Origin: Burkholderiaceae bacterium
Lineage (GTDB): Bacteria > Pseudomonadota > Gammaproteobacteria > Burkholderiales > Burkholderiaceae_C
Assembly (NCBI GenBank): GCA_004299095.1
Contig: SCQQ01000023.1
Span: forward strand, 1 to 45,636
Direction: 5' to 3'
Length of the DNA: 45,636 nucleotides
A program made the position numbers and the translations under genes. Every line of letters starts with the position of its first letter. The first letter of the stretch is position 1. Below the pieces are notes generated by a model that worked only from the letters and a program-made list of their open reading frames with translations, was not told the DNA's origin and made no database searches. Shown piece after piece: positions 8,438 to 17,178 of this stretch.

Positions 8438-8698
8438 ATGGGACTGGGCTCGGCGGCGTTACGCGTTTACGCGGCGCGTTCCGCAATGCACTCTTGCAGG
8501 AACTGCAACATCGGCCGCCATGCGCCGCAGCACGCGCGGGCAGGTGCACTCACGTGTGGCCTCGTGCGCAACCGCTGCGAGATGCCCGCGGAAGTCGAAA
8601 TCGAGCGCTACTGGAACATCGTCCGAGCAAACCCGATTCGCCGCAGCGACAAGGTGCGCTTCCTGCCGACCAAGGCCATACCGCAGGCAGCGTCGTGA
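8438..8698 (+). pseudogene. possible remnant of a small cysteine-rich (zinc ribbon-like) protein
   Basis: From about 8503 the frame reads 'CRNC', then 'LTCGLVRNRCEMPAEV' and 'YWNIVRANPIRRSDKVRF', ending in TGA at 8696-8698. The four cysteines in C-x2-C ... C-x6-C spacing suggest a zinc ribbon. The upstream part of the frame looks non-coding, and no start with a ribosome binding site is seen. It could be a small real gene or a decayed one. Confidence is low. Confidence 0.25.
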
Positions 8699-9007
8699 AC
8701 GGCTTGTGGCACGTGAAATCGTTAACGTGATTATCTTGTGCACCCCTGGATTCAATGGTGGCCCGGGTTCACGTAGCGCGACACAAGCTCGTGCAGAAAA
8801 CCCAACTGCCACCGGCAAAAACCCCAGCCGTCTCGGGTATTAAGGCGGCCGTCTAAAACGTGCGTCCAGTAAACTTCGTCGCCAGTCACGCGGCCGTTTT
8901 CTCTGCTCGTTGGATCCCATGCAGCGCTGACATGCGGTCCTCATCAATAATCGCCCCCGAGCGCGGTGAGTTCGAGGGGCTCAAAACTCGCCAACAAGCC
9001 CAGATTC
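8699..9007. other. intergenic region upstream of the minor-pilin operon
   Basis: No gene is supported here. The promoter of the pilin operon presumably lies in this stretch, but I see no convincing -35/-10 pair. The operon's first ATG (9008) has no strong ribosome binding site. Confidence 0.35.
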
Positions 9008-9430
9008 ATGAGATCCCACAGCCTTTCAGACGCGGGCTTCACGCTCATCGAATTGATGATCGTGGTGGCGATCGTGGCGATTCTGGCGGCCGTTGCCTAT
9101 CCCTCCTACATCAACTACATCGTCCGTTCCAACCGGGCAGCGGCCGAATCATTCATGCTTGAAGTCAGCAACCGGCAGCAGCGCTACCTGCTGGACGCCC
9201 GCAGCTACGCCGCCGACCTAGCGACGCTGCAAATCGGCGCGCCCAGCGAAGTCAGCAACAACTACGCCATCACCACGGCGCCCAAGGCTGGCACCACACC
9301 GCCCGGCTTCACCGTGACCGCCACCCCACAGGGCGCCCAAGCGACACGCGATGCAGGCTGCGGCACTCTTTCCATCGACGAAGCCGGCGCCAAGACCGCG
9401 GGCGCCAAGGGCGTGTCCGCATGCTGGTGA
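9008..9430 (+). CDS. pilE: type IV pilin PilE-like (pseudo)pilin
   Basis: A prepilin of about 141 residues. The leader 'MRSHSLSDAG' is cleaved before the classic 'FTLIELMIVVAIVAILAAVA' (Glu at mature position 5), followed by 'YPSYINYIVRSNRAAAES'. The C-terminal pair of cysteines, in 'DAGCGTL' and 'VSACW', would form the pilin disulfide loop. I chose ATG 9008 because it gives a 10-residue leader; an upstream GTG at 8966 would give 24. It is the first gene of a tightly overlapping minor-pilin operon: the next gene starts 10 bases before its stop. It is probably a minor pilin that primes pilus assembly with FimT, PilV, PilW, PilX and PilY1. Confidence 0.88.
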   Translation: MRSHSLSDAGFTLIELMIVVAIVAILAAVAYPSYINYIVRSNRAAAESFMLEVSNRQQRYLLDARSYAADLATLQIGAPSEVSNNYAITTAPKAGTTPPGFTVTATPQGAQATRDAGCGTLSIDEAGAKTAGAKGVSACW

Positions 9431-9924
9431 GTCCCGCCGTTCCATTCGCATGCAGTTGGCGCCGCGCCAGTGCCCGCGGCTTCACCCTGATCGAGCTGAT
9501 GACCACGATCACGGTGCTGATAGTTCTCGTGATGGTGGCCGTCCCGTCGTTTCGCGAATTCGTCGCCAACCAGCGCGTGCGCAACGCCTCGTTCGATCTG
9601 ATGGCGGCGCTCACGCTGGCGCGCAGCCAAGCCATCACGCAAAACGGCAGCGTCGACCTGAAGCAGTCCGGCGGTGGATGGAATGGCGGCTGGACGGTCA
9701 CCGACGGCACCAACACCTTCGGCGCGCATGAGGGGCTGAGCAACCTGAGCATCACCGACAGCAGCAACCTGAGCACGATCACCTACGGTCGCGACGGCCG
9801 CCTCACCACCGTCCCCACCAAGTTCAGTGTCAAGCCCGCGACCGACTTGGGCAGCGTGAAGCCACGCTGCATCACTATTGGTCTCAGCGGCCTGCCGACC
9901 AGCGCGGAGGGCGCTTGTTCATGA
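9421..9924 (+). CDS. fimT: minor pseudopilin FimT/GspH family
   Basis: A 167-residue prepilin: a basic leader ending in 'RRASARG', then 'FTLIELMTTITVLIVLVMVA'. After the N-terminal helix comes 'VPSFREFVANQRVRNASFDL' and 'LARSQAITQNG', the hallmark of the GspH/FimT domain, which forms the tip-proximal minor pilin. The C-terminal 'CITIGLSGLPTS' matches the family's last strand. The ATG overlaps the preceding pilE by 10 bases, and the stop overlaps the next ATG as ATGA, so the operon is translationally coupled. Confidence 0.88.
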   Translation: MLVSPAVPFACSWRRASARGFTLIELMTTITVLIVLVMVAVPSFREFVANQRVRNASFDLMAALTLARSQAITQNGSVDLKQSGGGWNGGWTVTDGTNTFGAHEGLSNLSITDSSNLSTITYGRDGRLTTVPTKFSVKPATDLGSVKPRCITIGLSGLPTSAEGACS

Positions 9925-10532
9925 ACCGCCGTCAAATCCCGACGCCGCGCGCACGCCATGACGCCAATCAACGCGGCGACACGCTGATCGAGATCCTGGT
10001 GACTTTGATGATCCTGCTGTTCGGCCTGCTGGGACTGGTGGGGATCATCGGCCGCGCCAACATGGCGGAATTGGAGTCCTTCCAGCGCATCCAGGCTCTG
10101 GAAATCGTTCAAGACATGGCTGCCCGCCTCAACGCCAACCGCAAGGTCGCAGCGTGCTATTCCAACTTCAACGCCGGCGTCACCCTGGGCAACGTGGATC
10201 CTCCGGCCAGCGTGCCGGCCTGCCCGCTGGGCAGCGTCCAGCAGCAAACCCGAGCCGCGGCCGACCTCACGGCGTGGAACACCTTGCTGAAGGGCGGCAT
10301 CGAGGTCTTGAGCAGCAACGCCCAAGTCGGCGCCGCGCAAGGCGCTATCGGCTGCATCACGCAGGAGTCGGCCAACGTCTATCTCGTCGCCGTCGCGTGG
10401 CAGGGCCTCGCGAAGACCGCCGCACCCACCTTGAGCGATGGCACCGTATTCCCCTGCGGTTCGGGCTATTTCGGGGACAACACCTTGCACCGCGTGGTGA
10501 CCACCAAGGTGCAGATCGGCAAGCTGTCATGA
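9921..10532 (+). CDS. pilV: minor pilin PilV
   Basis: A 203-residue type IV minor pilin. The N-terminus is 'NQRG' followed by 'DTLIEILVTLMILLFGLLGL', and then 'FQRIQALEIVQDMAARLNAN', typical of PilV. The residue after the prepilin-peptidase glycine is Asp, where almost all pilins have Phe or Met; Glu5 is kept. ATG 9921 is preceded by GGAGG at 9906-9910 and shares ATGA with the fimT stop. Its own stop shares ATGA with pilW. PilV, PilW, PilX and PilY1 are thought to form the pilus tip/priming complex in the inner membrane. Confidence 0.87.
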   Translation: MNRRQIPTPRARHDANQRGDTLIEILVTLMILLFGLLGLVGIIGRANMAELESFQRIQALEIVQDMAARLNANRKVAACYSNFNAGVTLGNVDPPASVPACPLGSVQQQTRAAADLTAWNTLLKGGIEVLSSNAQVGAAQGAIGCITQESANVYLVAVAWQGLAKTAAPTLSDGTVFPCGSGYFGDNTLHRVVTTKVQIGKLS

Positions 10533-11593
10533 CATTTGCGACCACGCCTCGGCGGCCTCTGGCGCAGCGCCCGGCACACGGCTTCACGCTAGTGGAGCTG
10601 ATGGTCGCCATGGCGCTCGGCCTGCTGCTGCTTGCTGCGCTCGTCGCACTGCTGGTTTCCACCACCACCGGCCGTAGCGAACTGGACAAGAGTTCACGCC
10701 AGATCGAGAACGGTCGCTACGCACTGCAAGTGCTTACCACCGACATCAAATCGGCCGGCTTCATCGGTACCACGGGCGTGCAGTCATGGGACCGCGCGGC
10801 GCCTGTGGCTTGTCCGGCCACCGTCGCTGATCTGGCCTACGACGCCGCCGGCACCGGCCAACTGCCCCTGGCCGTGCAGTTGCTCGACCCCGCAGCGCCG
10901 CCGGCCTGCCTCGACCACTATCAGACCGGCACGGGCATCCTGCTGATTACGCGCGTCTCATCGCAGACCACGACGACCGCTACCGCCGCTGCGGCCGAAA
11001 CCTATGTGCAAGTCTCGACCTGCAAGTCGGATGCTGCCCCTTACGCCGTCGGTTCGGGCGCTGGCGGCAGCTTCCCTCTGCGGCAGAAAGACTGCACCGC
11101 CGTCGCACCTCTGCGCAAAGCCATCCAGCGCATCTATTACATCAGCAGCTGCAACGAATGCGGCAAGGACTCCGTTCCGACGCTCAAGGTGGCCGAATAC
11201 GTCAACGGCGTCATGACGGTCGCCGCTCTTGCGGACGGCATCGAGAACATGCAGTTCGACATGGGCATCGACATGGACAACGACGGCGCTCCCGACTGCG
11301 ACGTCAGCAACCCCGATGCACCGCCGGCCACCCAGACTGACGTTGCCAGATGCCCGCAGCCCGCGGGCGCCTACGACTGGACCCAGATGGGCGTCAACCG
11401 CCAGAACGTCATGACCGTGCGCGTCAACCTGCTGGCGCGCAACACCGAACCTTCGGGCGGCTGGAAAGACGACCGCACCTACGATCTGGGCTTGGCGGGC
11501 ACCGTCGGGCCCTTCAACGACGCCTACAAGCGCCACGCCTACAGTGGCGTGGCCCGCGTCATCAATGTTTCCGCACTCAGGGAGCTGCCGTGA
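10529..11593 (+). CDS. pilW: minor pilin PilW
   Basis: A 354-residue protein starting at the ATG that overlaps the pilV stop (ATGA). Leader 'QRPAHG' is followed by 'FTLVELMVAMALGLLLLAAL', then 'ALQVLTTDIKSAGFIG', the signature of PilW minor pilins. The large C-terminal domain has several cysteines ('VACPATV', 'ISSCNECGKDS') and ends 'NVSALRELP'. Length fits the family (about 330-380). The frame stays open for 125 codons upstream, but that extension only shadows pilV. The stop overlaps the GTG of pilX by 3 bases. Confidence 0.87.
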   Translation: MTFATTPRRPLAQRPAHGFTLVELMVAMALGLLLLAALVALLVSTTTGRSELDKSSRQIENGRYALQVLTTDIKSAGFIGTTGVQSWDRAAPVACPATVADLAYDAAGTGQLPLAVQLLDPAAPPACLDHYQTGTGILLITRVSSQTTTTATAAAAETYVQVSTCKSDAAPYAVGSGAGGSFPLRQKDCTAVAPLRKAIQRIYYISSCNECGKDSVPTLKVAEYVNGVMTVAALADGIENMQFDMGIDMDNDGAPDCDVSNPDAPPATQTDVARCPQPAGAYDWTQMGVNRQNVMTVRVNLLARNTEPSGGWKDDRTYDLGLAGTVGPFNDAYKRHAYSGVARVINVSALRELP

Positions 11594-12138
11594 AGTCGTC
11601 GCACCGCCCATCCCGCCGGCCACAGCGCGGCGCTACGCTGATCGTGACGATGATCTTCCTGATCATCCTGATGCTCGTCGTTGCCTCGGCCATCAAAGTC
11701 ACCAACGTCAACACGCGCGTGGTGGGCAACATGCAGACGCAGAGCGAGGCCTTCGCCGCTGCGCAGCAGGCCATCGAGCAGGTCATCAGCTACGACTTCA
11801 CCAAGCTACCGCAGGCCTCCACCACCACGGTGGACATCAACAACAGCGGCAAGGCGGGGTCCACGTACAACGTCAGCGTGGCCCAGCCGGTGTGTCTGAT
11901 GGTGAAGCCAATCAAGCAGCTTGATCTGGACATCAGCAACCCCGATGACCGGTCGTGCTTCGCGACTGGCTCGGCACAGAACAGCGGAATCATTGGCGGC
12001 ACGCCCTCCGGCAACTCGCTTTGCTACAACTCGATGTGGAACGTCCAGGCGTCGGCAGTTCCGCCGGGTTCCTCGCAGCCGGCAGCGGTGATCAACCAGG
12101 GCGTGACGCTGCGCAGCGACCCGGGCGCCAATTGCTGA
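11590..12138 (+). CDS. pilX: minor pilin PilX
   Basis: A 182-residue protein. The GTG start at 11590 overlaps the pilW stop (GTGA) and is preceded by AGGGAG with 5 bases between. After 'RRPQRG' comes 'ATLIVTMIFLIILMLVVASA', the PilX N-terminal helix, which lacks the usual Phe1 and Glu5; this is normal for PilX. It is followed by 'VVGNMQTQSEAFAAAQQAIE', the conserved PilX helix. The C-terminal domain is short with four cysteines. It acts with PilW and PilY1 in tip assembly. Confidence 0.86.
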   Translation: MKSSHRPSRRPQRGATLIVTMIFLIILMLVVASAIKVTNVNTRVVGNMQTQSEAFAAAQQAIEQVISYDFTKLPQASTTTVDINNSGKAGSTYNVSVAQPVCLMVKPIKQLDLDISNPDDRSCFATGSAQNSGIIGGTPSGNSLCYNSMWNVQASAVPPGSSQPAAVINQGVTLRSDPGANC

Positions 12139-12172
12139 CAACCGATCAGAGGCGCTCAACGGAGGGAGAGTC

Positions 12173-15100
12173 ATGACCGCAAATAAAAGAACGTCACACC
12201 TGCTCGGCGCGCTGCTGCTGGGATCGGTGGCGTTCCTCGCCTGGCCCGCGCACGCGGAAGACATCGACATCTACGGCTCGACAAGCGGCGGGGGCAGCTC
12301 GAACCTGGTCATCATTCTGGATAATGCGGCCGCCGCCAGCGCCAATTCGACGTATTCGTGCCCCACTGACGGATGGCCTGATTCGGACAAGACCTTCAAG
12401 CCAAACGATCCAACGGCCAATTTCGGCTTCGAGCAATGCGGTTTGTACGGTGCTCTGGCGGGGCTGAGCACCATGCTGGCCAACCAGCAGGTTCCTGGTC
12501 AACCAGCGACGAGTCTTCCGCTCAAACTCGGTCTCATGTACTTTCCCGGCAATGGTGATGGCGGGCAGTTTGTCAAACCGGGCAACGCAAAGAGCCCTGA
12601 TGACCTGATCGAGATGGACGATGCCGGCATCACTGACTTCAAGGCTCGCGTCAAGCTATTAAGCCTGGCCAACGACAAAAGCAACAACAACCAGTTCAGC
12701 CAGACGCTGCAGGAAACGTTCGCTTTTTACAACGGCCTCAAAGGGCTGTCCGGTACGCAGTACACGTCGCCGGCCAACCCGGATTCGTGCGGGCGTAACT
12801 ATGTGGTCTACATCACGCTGGCCACCAACAACCAGAAACCGCAAGATGGCGGCAAAGCTGCGGCCAATGCGTTATCGGCTACCTCGGGCTCTTACACCGA
12901 GCTGACGCTACCGCCTTATAAGCAATCGTTCTCGCCGTTTGCGTCAGCCAAACAGAATGGGAACTACCAGAGTGATCCGTCGGATGAGTGGTCTCGCTTC
13001 ATGTACACCGGCAAGGGCAGCAACGGCACTCAGTACAACCCGGTCACCGCTTACACCATCATCTTGTACGACGGCAGCAACCCGGAATACGAGCAGTTGA
13101 TGCAGAACGTCGCGGTGCAAAGCAACTCGACTCCTCTTTTCGTCAAGCTGGGCGACACCAAGGGGTTGACCGACGCGATCGGCCGCGTGATGCGCCAGGT
13201 GATGGCCACCAACAGCGTGTTTGCCGCGCCGGTGCTGCCGGTGAGCGCCAACACCCAGGGGACTTACGCCAACCAGGTGTTCATGGGCATGTTCCGCCCC
13301 GACGGGCACGGCCTGCCGCGTTGGGTTGGCAACCTGAAGCAGTACCAGTTCGGCGCGAACGTGGACGACATCAGCAACCCGGTGCTGTTCCTGGCCGATG
13401 CCACGGGCACGGCGGCGCTGAGTTCAGCCGGCACAGGCTTCCTGGACCCAAGCGCGTTGAGTTTCTGGACTTCGAAGAACACGGGTACGCTGCCCGACAA
13501 GGCGGGCGGTTTCTGGAAAAACGCAGCGGTCCTGCAGAGCGCTGCGGACGGCTATGACAGCGTCGACGGACAGGTGGTCGAGCGTGGCGGCGTGAGTCAG
13601 CAGATTCGTCTGGCTCGCCTGCAGGACGCGATCAACACCGCGGCGAGTCCGGCCACTTACGCCAGCAAGCGCAACATCTTCACCTGTCTGGGCACTTCGT
13701 GCACTGGTGGCGCGGCCTTGAGCAGCATGAAGTTCGACGCCGCCAACAATGCCATCACTGATACCTTGCTGGTCACGGGCGGCATGAGCGGCGTGACCCG
13801 GGAGAACCTCATCAACTGGACGCGCGGCGCCGACGTGGCCGCCAAGGTGGTCAACTCGAACGCGGGCGGTGAAAGCAGCGCGCCGCCTGACGCCACTATC
13901 ACCGTGCGCGGGTCGGTGCATGGCGACGTGCTGCATTCGCGCCCGGCCGTGGTCAACTACGGTGGCCAATATGGCACCGTGGTTTTCTACGGCGCCAACG
14001 ACGGCCTGTTCCGCGCCATCAACGGCAACCAACCCAACAACAAGAACGACGCAACCAGGCCTTACGGCAACTGCACGATGTCCTCGGACTGTGCGATCGC
14101 CACCCAGGATTCAAGTGGGATAGCAATCACTGTGCCCCCAGGCGGCGAGTTGTGGAGCTTCATCCCGAGCGAGTTCTACGGCAAGCTGATGCGCATTTAC
14201 CAGAACAGCGTGCAGCTCACACTGGGTCAGCCCGCCAGTTCCACGATGCAGCCCAAGACGTATTTCTTCGACGGATCGCCGGGCGTCTACCAGAACGGCG
14301 GTACGGCCTACTTGTTCATCCCTGCGCGCCGTGGTGGCCGCCTGCTGTATGCCTTGGACGTGAGCGACCCGACAAAGCCAAAGTTCATGTGGAAGATCGA
14401 CAGCACCACGCCCGGCTTCGCCGAACTCGGCGAGACCTGGTCGCAGTCCAAGGTTGCCATGGTCAAGGGCCACACCGGCCCAGTGCTGATTTTTGGCGCC
14501 GGCTATGACACCAACCAAGACAACGACCCGCCGACGCCAGCCGACAGCATGGGCCGCGGCATCCTCATCGTCGACGCTACGACCGGCAAGCTGCTGTGGA
14601 GCGCGACGGGAGGCGGCGCGGGCACAAGCTGCACCGGCAATCCCTGCACGCTGGCCGGCATGACGTATTCGATCCCGGGCGACATCACCCTGATCGACCG
14701 CGACGCCGACGGCTATATCGACCGCCTGTACGCGGGCGATACCGGCGGCAACCTGTGGCGCGTCGATCTGCGGCCCGAGCCTATCGGCAGCGTCACCCCG
14801 GATGGTGTGTCGCAGTGGCAGGCCAGCCTGTTCGCGGCCCTGGGAGGCACGGGATCGCCGCGGCGCAAGTTCTTCTTTCCGCCGGACGTGGTGGTGACCA
14901 AGACCTTCGACGCCGTGGTGGCGGTGACCGGCGATCGCGAGCACCCGCTGAGCGGCAGCCCCGCCGACGACGTGAAGAATCGCTTCTACATGATCAAGGA
15001 CACCAACGTTGGTAACGATGGCAGCGGCTGGACACCGGTGCGCGACGACACCGGCACGACCGTGGACGTCAAGCCGGACGGCCTGTTCAACGCCACCAGT

Positions 15101-15520
15101 ACGCCTTACGACAACAGCGGCAGCGGCTACTACGTCACGCTGGAGGGCGAGGGTGAGAAGGGCGTCAACGCGCCGACCTCGTTTGGCGGTTCAGTCTATT
15201 TCGGCACCAACCGGCCGCTGACCAACAACCCTCTCACCTGCAAGGTGGACCTGGGCGAAGCGCGAGGCTACACGGTCAACTTCCTGAGCGGTGCCAAGGT
15301 GTGGAATCATTTTGACGGCGGTGGTCTGCCGCCTTCGCCCGTGGTCGGCATCGTGGCGATTGAACTTAACGACGGCACCAAAATGCAGCAGCCCTTCATC
15401 ATCGGCGGCGGCGGCGGCCAAGCGGCTGACGGTACTTCGGCTCTGGGTGTGGAACGCGCCAAGATTCCTATTCCGACCGCGAAGCGCCGGACCTTCTGGT
15501 ATCAGGCGACAGACCGGTAG
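12173..15520 (+). CDS. pilY1: pilus tip-associated adhesin PilY1
   Basis: A 1115-residue secreted protein, behind a strong GGAGGGAG. The signal peptide is 'LLGALLLGSVAFLAWPAHA'. The N-terminal half is von Willebrand A-like, starting at 'NLVIILD' (D50). It lacks the DxSxS metal site, since D50 is followed by 'NAAAAS'. The C-terminal half is the PilC/PilY1 beta-propeller (about residues 560-1090), with 'SRPAVVNYGGQYGTVVFYGA', 'LYALDVSDPTKPKF' and 'DTGGNLWRVDL'. An EF-hand-like calcium site 'DRDADGYID' sits near residue 842. PilY1 sits at the pilus tip, promotes pilus extension and mediates adhesion. It is the last gene of the operon; an insertion sequence begins 35 bases after its stop. Confidence 0.9.
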   Translation: MTANKRTSHLLGALLLGSVAFLAWPAHAEDIDIYGSTSGGGSSNLVIILDNAAAASANSTYSCPTDGWPDSDKTFKPNDPTANFGFEQCGLYGALAGLSTMLANQQVPGQPATSLPLKLGLMYFPGNGDGGQFVKPGNAKSPDDLIEMDDAGITDFKARVKLLSLANDKSNNNQFSQTLQETFAFYNGLKGLSGTQYTSPANPDSCGRNYVVYITLATNNQKPQDGGKAAANALSATSGSYTELTLPPYKQSFSPFASAKQNGNYQSDPSDEWSRFMYTGKGSNGTQYNPVTAYTIILYDGSNPEYEQLMQNVAVQSNSTPLFVKLGDTKGLTDAIGRVMRQVMATNSVFAAPVLPVSANTQGTYANQVFMGMFRPDGHGLPRWVGNLKQYQFGANVDDISNPVLFLADATGTAALSSAGTGFLDPSALSFWTSKNTGTLPDKAGGFWKNAAVLQSAADGYDSVDGQVVERGGVSQQIRLARLQDAINTAASPATYASKRNIFTCLGTSCTGGAALSSMKFDAANNAITDTLLVTGGMSGVTRENLINWTRGADVAAKVVNSNAGGESSAPPDATITVRGSVHGDVLHSRPAVVNYGGQYGTVVFYGANDGLFRAINGNQPNNKNDATRPYGNCTMSSDCAIATQDSSGIAITVPPGGELWSFIPSEFYGKLMRIYQNSVQLTLGQPASSTMQPKTYFFDGSPGVYQNGGTAYLFIPARRGGRLLYALDVSDPTKPKFMWKIDSTTPGFAELGETWSQSKVAMVKGHTGPVLIFGAGYDTNQDNDPPTPADSMGRGILIVDATTGKLLWSATGGGAGTSCTGNPCTLAGMTYSIPGDITLIDRDADGYIDRLYAGDTGGNLWRVDLRPEPIGSVTPDGVSQWQASLFAALGGTGSPRRKFFFPPDVVVTKTFDAVVAVTGDREHPLSGSPADDVKNRFYMIKDTNVGNDGSGWTPVRDDTGTTVDVKPDGLFNATSTPYDNSGSGYYVTLEGEGEKGVNAPTSFGGSVYFGTNRPLTNNPLTCKVDLGEARGYTVNFLSGAKVWNHFDGGGLPPSPVVGIVAIELNDGTKMQQPFIIGGGGGQAADGTSALGVERAKIPIPTAKRRTFWYQATDR

Positions 15521-15551
15521 CGCGCTGCCTCTCGGGCGCGTAGCGCAGAGT

Positions 15552-16402
15552 CTAGTTGTGTAAACCCAGCACGTTGTTCAGCGCCGAGGGGATGCGGCTC
15601 ATGGGGGAAACGTAGTCCAAGCTCGCATGCGGGCGGTGCCAGTTGTACTCGCGCAGCCACGGGTTCAGATGCAGCGCACGCTGGCCTGAGGTGTCGTAGC
15701 TGCGCGCATAGGCCCACTCGCGCAGCGCCGTTTGGATGAGGCGCTCGGCCTTGCCGTTGGTGCGCGGCGTGTAAGGGCGTGTGTACACATGCTTGATACC
15801 CAGGCGACGGAGCAGTCGCCGGAAGACCCTCGAGCGGTAACACGCGCCGTTGTCCGTGAGCACGCGGGTGAAACGCACCCCGAGTGTTCAGTAGTAACGC
15901 AAGGTATCCACGAGAGCGTGCACGGCGCTGCGTGCGGACTCATCGGGCCAGATGGTGGCGAAGGCCTCGCGCGAGTGGTCATCGATGGCCACGTGCATGT
16001 ACTCCCAGCCAACACCACGGGACGTGCCTTGCTGTGGGTTGCCTGTGATCCGATGGCCCGGTCTGCGGAAACGCCCCAGGCGCTGCATCCAGCGTCCTGT
16101 GGTGCTCACCGTCACACCCTGCGTCCGAGCAATCGGCGGTAACTCCTGCGCTCACGCCGCAGGGCCGCCATCTGCTCGACCACTGCGGGCGATGTCTGGT
16201 GTGGGCAGCACCGTGGCCGCGACGAGCGATTGAGCAGGCCTGCGGTGCCTTCGGCACGGAAGCGGATGAGCCATTTGTAGGCGGTGCGCACGCTGACGCC
16301 AGCGGCGTGTGCTGCTTCTTCGACCCGCAGGCCATCTTCCGTGATGCGTTTGACCAGTAAGGGATTGTGGGGCGTCAATCTGGCACCCTTGTGGTTGTTC
16401 AT
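15552..16402 (-). pseudogene. IS481-family transposase, inactivated
   Basis: Reconstructed from three pieces. An N-terminal helix-turn-helix part begins at 16402 ('MNNHKGARLTPHNPLLVKRI', 'AAGVSVRTAYKWLIRFRAEG') and runs to a frameshift near 16138, where one base appears lost. The catalytic part follows ('RPGHRITGN', 'MHVAIDDHSREAFA', first Asp) up to an in-frame TGA at 15888-15890. The last part continues in the same frame ('RVLTDNGACYRSR', second Asp; 'PRTNGKAERLIQTALREW', Glu). The DDE residues themselves are intact, but two lesions destroy the frame, so the element is dead unless helped in trans. Confidence 0.87.
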
Positions 16403-16486
16403 CCGGGGTCTTCTGAAGGCTGTTTGGGCTCGCACCTCCAGTGTTCTGGATTTACTTCGGATGAACAACCTACTCGGAGATCACAC
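15556..16486 (-). mobile_element. IS481-type insertion sequence
   Basis: About 931 bases, flanked on each side by CTAG (15552-15555 and 16487-16490). Reading inward, both ends start N-TGTG and share a CC at the same distance. CTAG is the target described for Bordetella IS481 (NCTAGN, duplicated). The right end also carries GTTCATCCGA, seen in Bordetella IS481. Insertion is immediately behind pilY1, without breaking it. Confidence 0.75.
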
Positions 16487-16544
16487 CTAGCTCTGTCACT
16501 TGCACCGCACCATCGCACGACAGATTGAAAAAGAGCTGGCGCAA

Positions 16545-16584
16545 ACGTGATGAACCCGCTCGTTACGTGATGAACCCGCTCGTT
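16545..16584. repeat. perfect 2 x 20 bp tandem repeat
   Basis: The 20-mer ACGTGATGAACCCGCTCGTT occurs twice without a spacer, between the IS and the brnA stop. It probably arose by slippage or is part of a decayed sequence. Confidence 0.9.
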
Positions 16585-16591
16585 GCGTGCT

Positions 16592-16891
16592 TTACCGGCG
16601 GTGCGAACGCAGCATCGCATCGCGTAGGATGATATTGATGCGAGTTTGGTAGCCTTTGCCCTGACTCTTGAGCCACGCCAGCACATCCGCGTCAATGCGG
16701 ATCGACGTGGCAGTCTTGATCGGCTTGAAAAACGGATTTGGGGTTGCGCGGGACCAGAACTGATCGTTCAACGGCGCGATGTCGCTGGTGTCAATCTCGC
16801 TGTCTGGCCGGCTCGCCAGCGCCTTGAGTGCCGCCTTGCGCTCGGGCGTCAGCGTCGGAAGTTCGCCCTGTTTGAATCTAACCGTGCTCAT
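16592..16891 (-). CDS. brnA: BrnA-type antitoxin
   Basis: A 99-residue protein with 'IKTATSIRIDADVLAWLKSQ' and 'GYQTRINIILRDAML', the C-terminal ribbon-helix-helix DNA-binding region of BrnA antitoxins. It is preceded by the 'ALKALASRPDSEIDTSDIAP' linker that clamps the toxin. It starts 14 bases inside the 3' end of brnT, the usual toxin-first order of this system. BrnA neutralises BrnT and represses their common promoter. The frame is intact and the length is normal (about 80-100). Confidence 0.88.
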   Translation of the reverse strand: MSTVRFKQGELPTLTPERKAALKALASRPDSEIDTSDIAPLNDQFWSRATPNPFFKPIKTATSIRIDADVLAWLKSQGKGYQTRINIILRDAMLRSHRR

Positions 16892-17168
16892 AACGTCTTT
16901 TCTCCTGTCGGGTAGCGCGGCGAGCGCTGATGATGCGCACCACTTCTATGCCGTCGTCGGTTTCCCCGATCGTGTGCGCCACCAGCAGCAGCAGCACGCC
17001 ACCGACCATGCCGAAGGTCTGCCAGCGTCGTTCGCCGCCTTCGATGCGATCCTGGTGCGACATGGCCAACGGGTCATCGAACACCAATGCCGCTTCTTCG
17101 AATCGGATACCGTGCTTGCGATAGTTGATCTCTGCCTTGCGGTCATTCCATTCGATGTAGCGATCCAT
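16878..17168 (-). CDS. brnT: BrnT-type ribonuclease toxin
   Basis: A 96-residue RelE-fold toxin: 'IEWNDRKAEINYRKHGIRFE' at the N-terminus, then 'EEAALVFDDPLAM', 'RRWQTFGMVGGVLLLLVAHT' and the C-terminal 'VVRIISARRATRQEKRRYE' with the catalytic Arg region. These are the typical BrnT blocks. I chose the ATG at 17168 because the family begins 'M...EWDxxKxxxNxxKHGI'. The same frame stays open for another 140 codons upstream, running into a truncated partition gene; that extension is not part of BrnT. Both toxin and antitoxin look intact, so the pair may be active. Confidence 0.88.
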   Translation of the reverse strand: MDRYIEWNDRKAEINYRKHGIRFEEAALVFDDPLAMSHQDRIEGGERRWQTFGMVGGVLLLLVAHTIGETDDGIEVVRIISARRATRQEKRRYEHG

Positions 17169-17178
17169 GTGACCTTGT

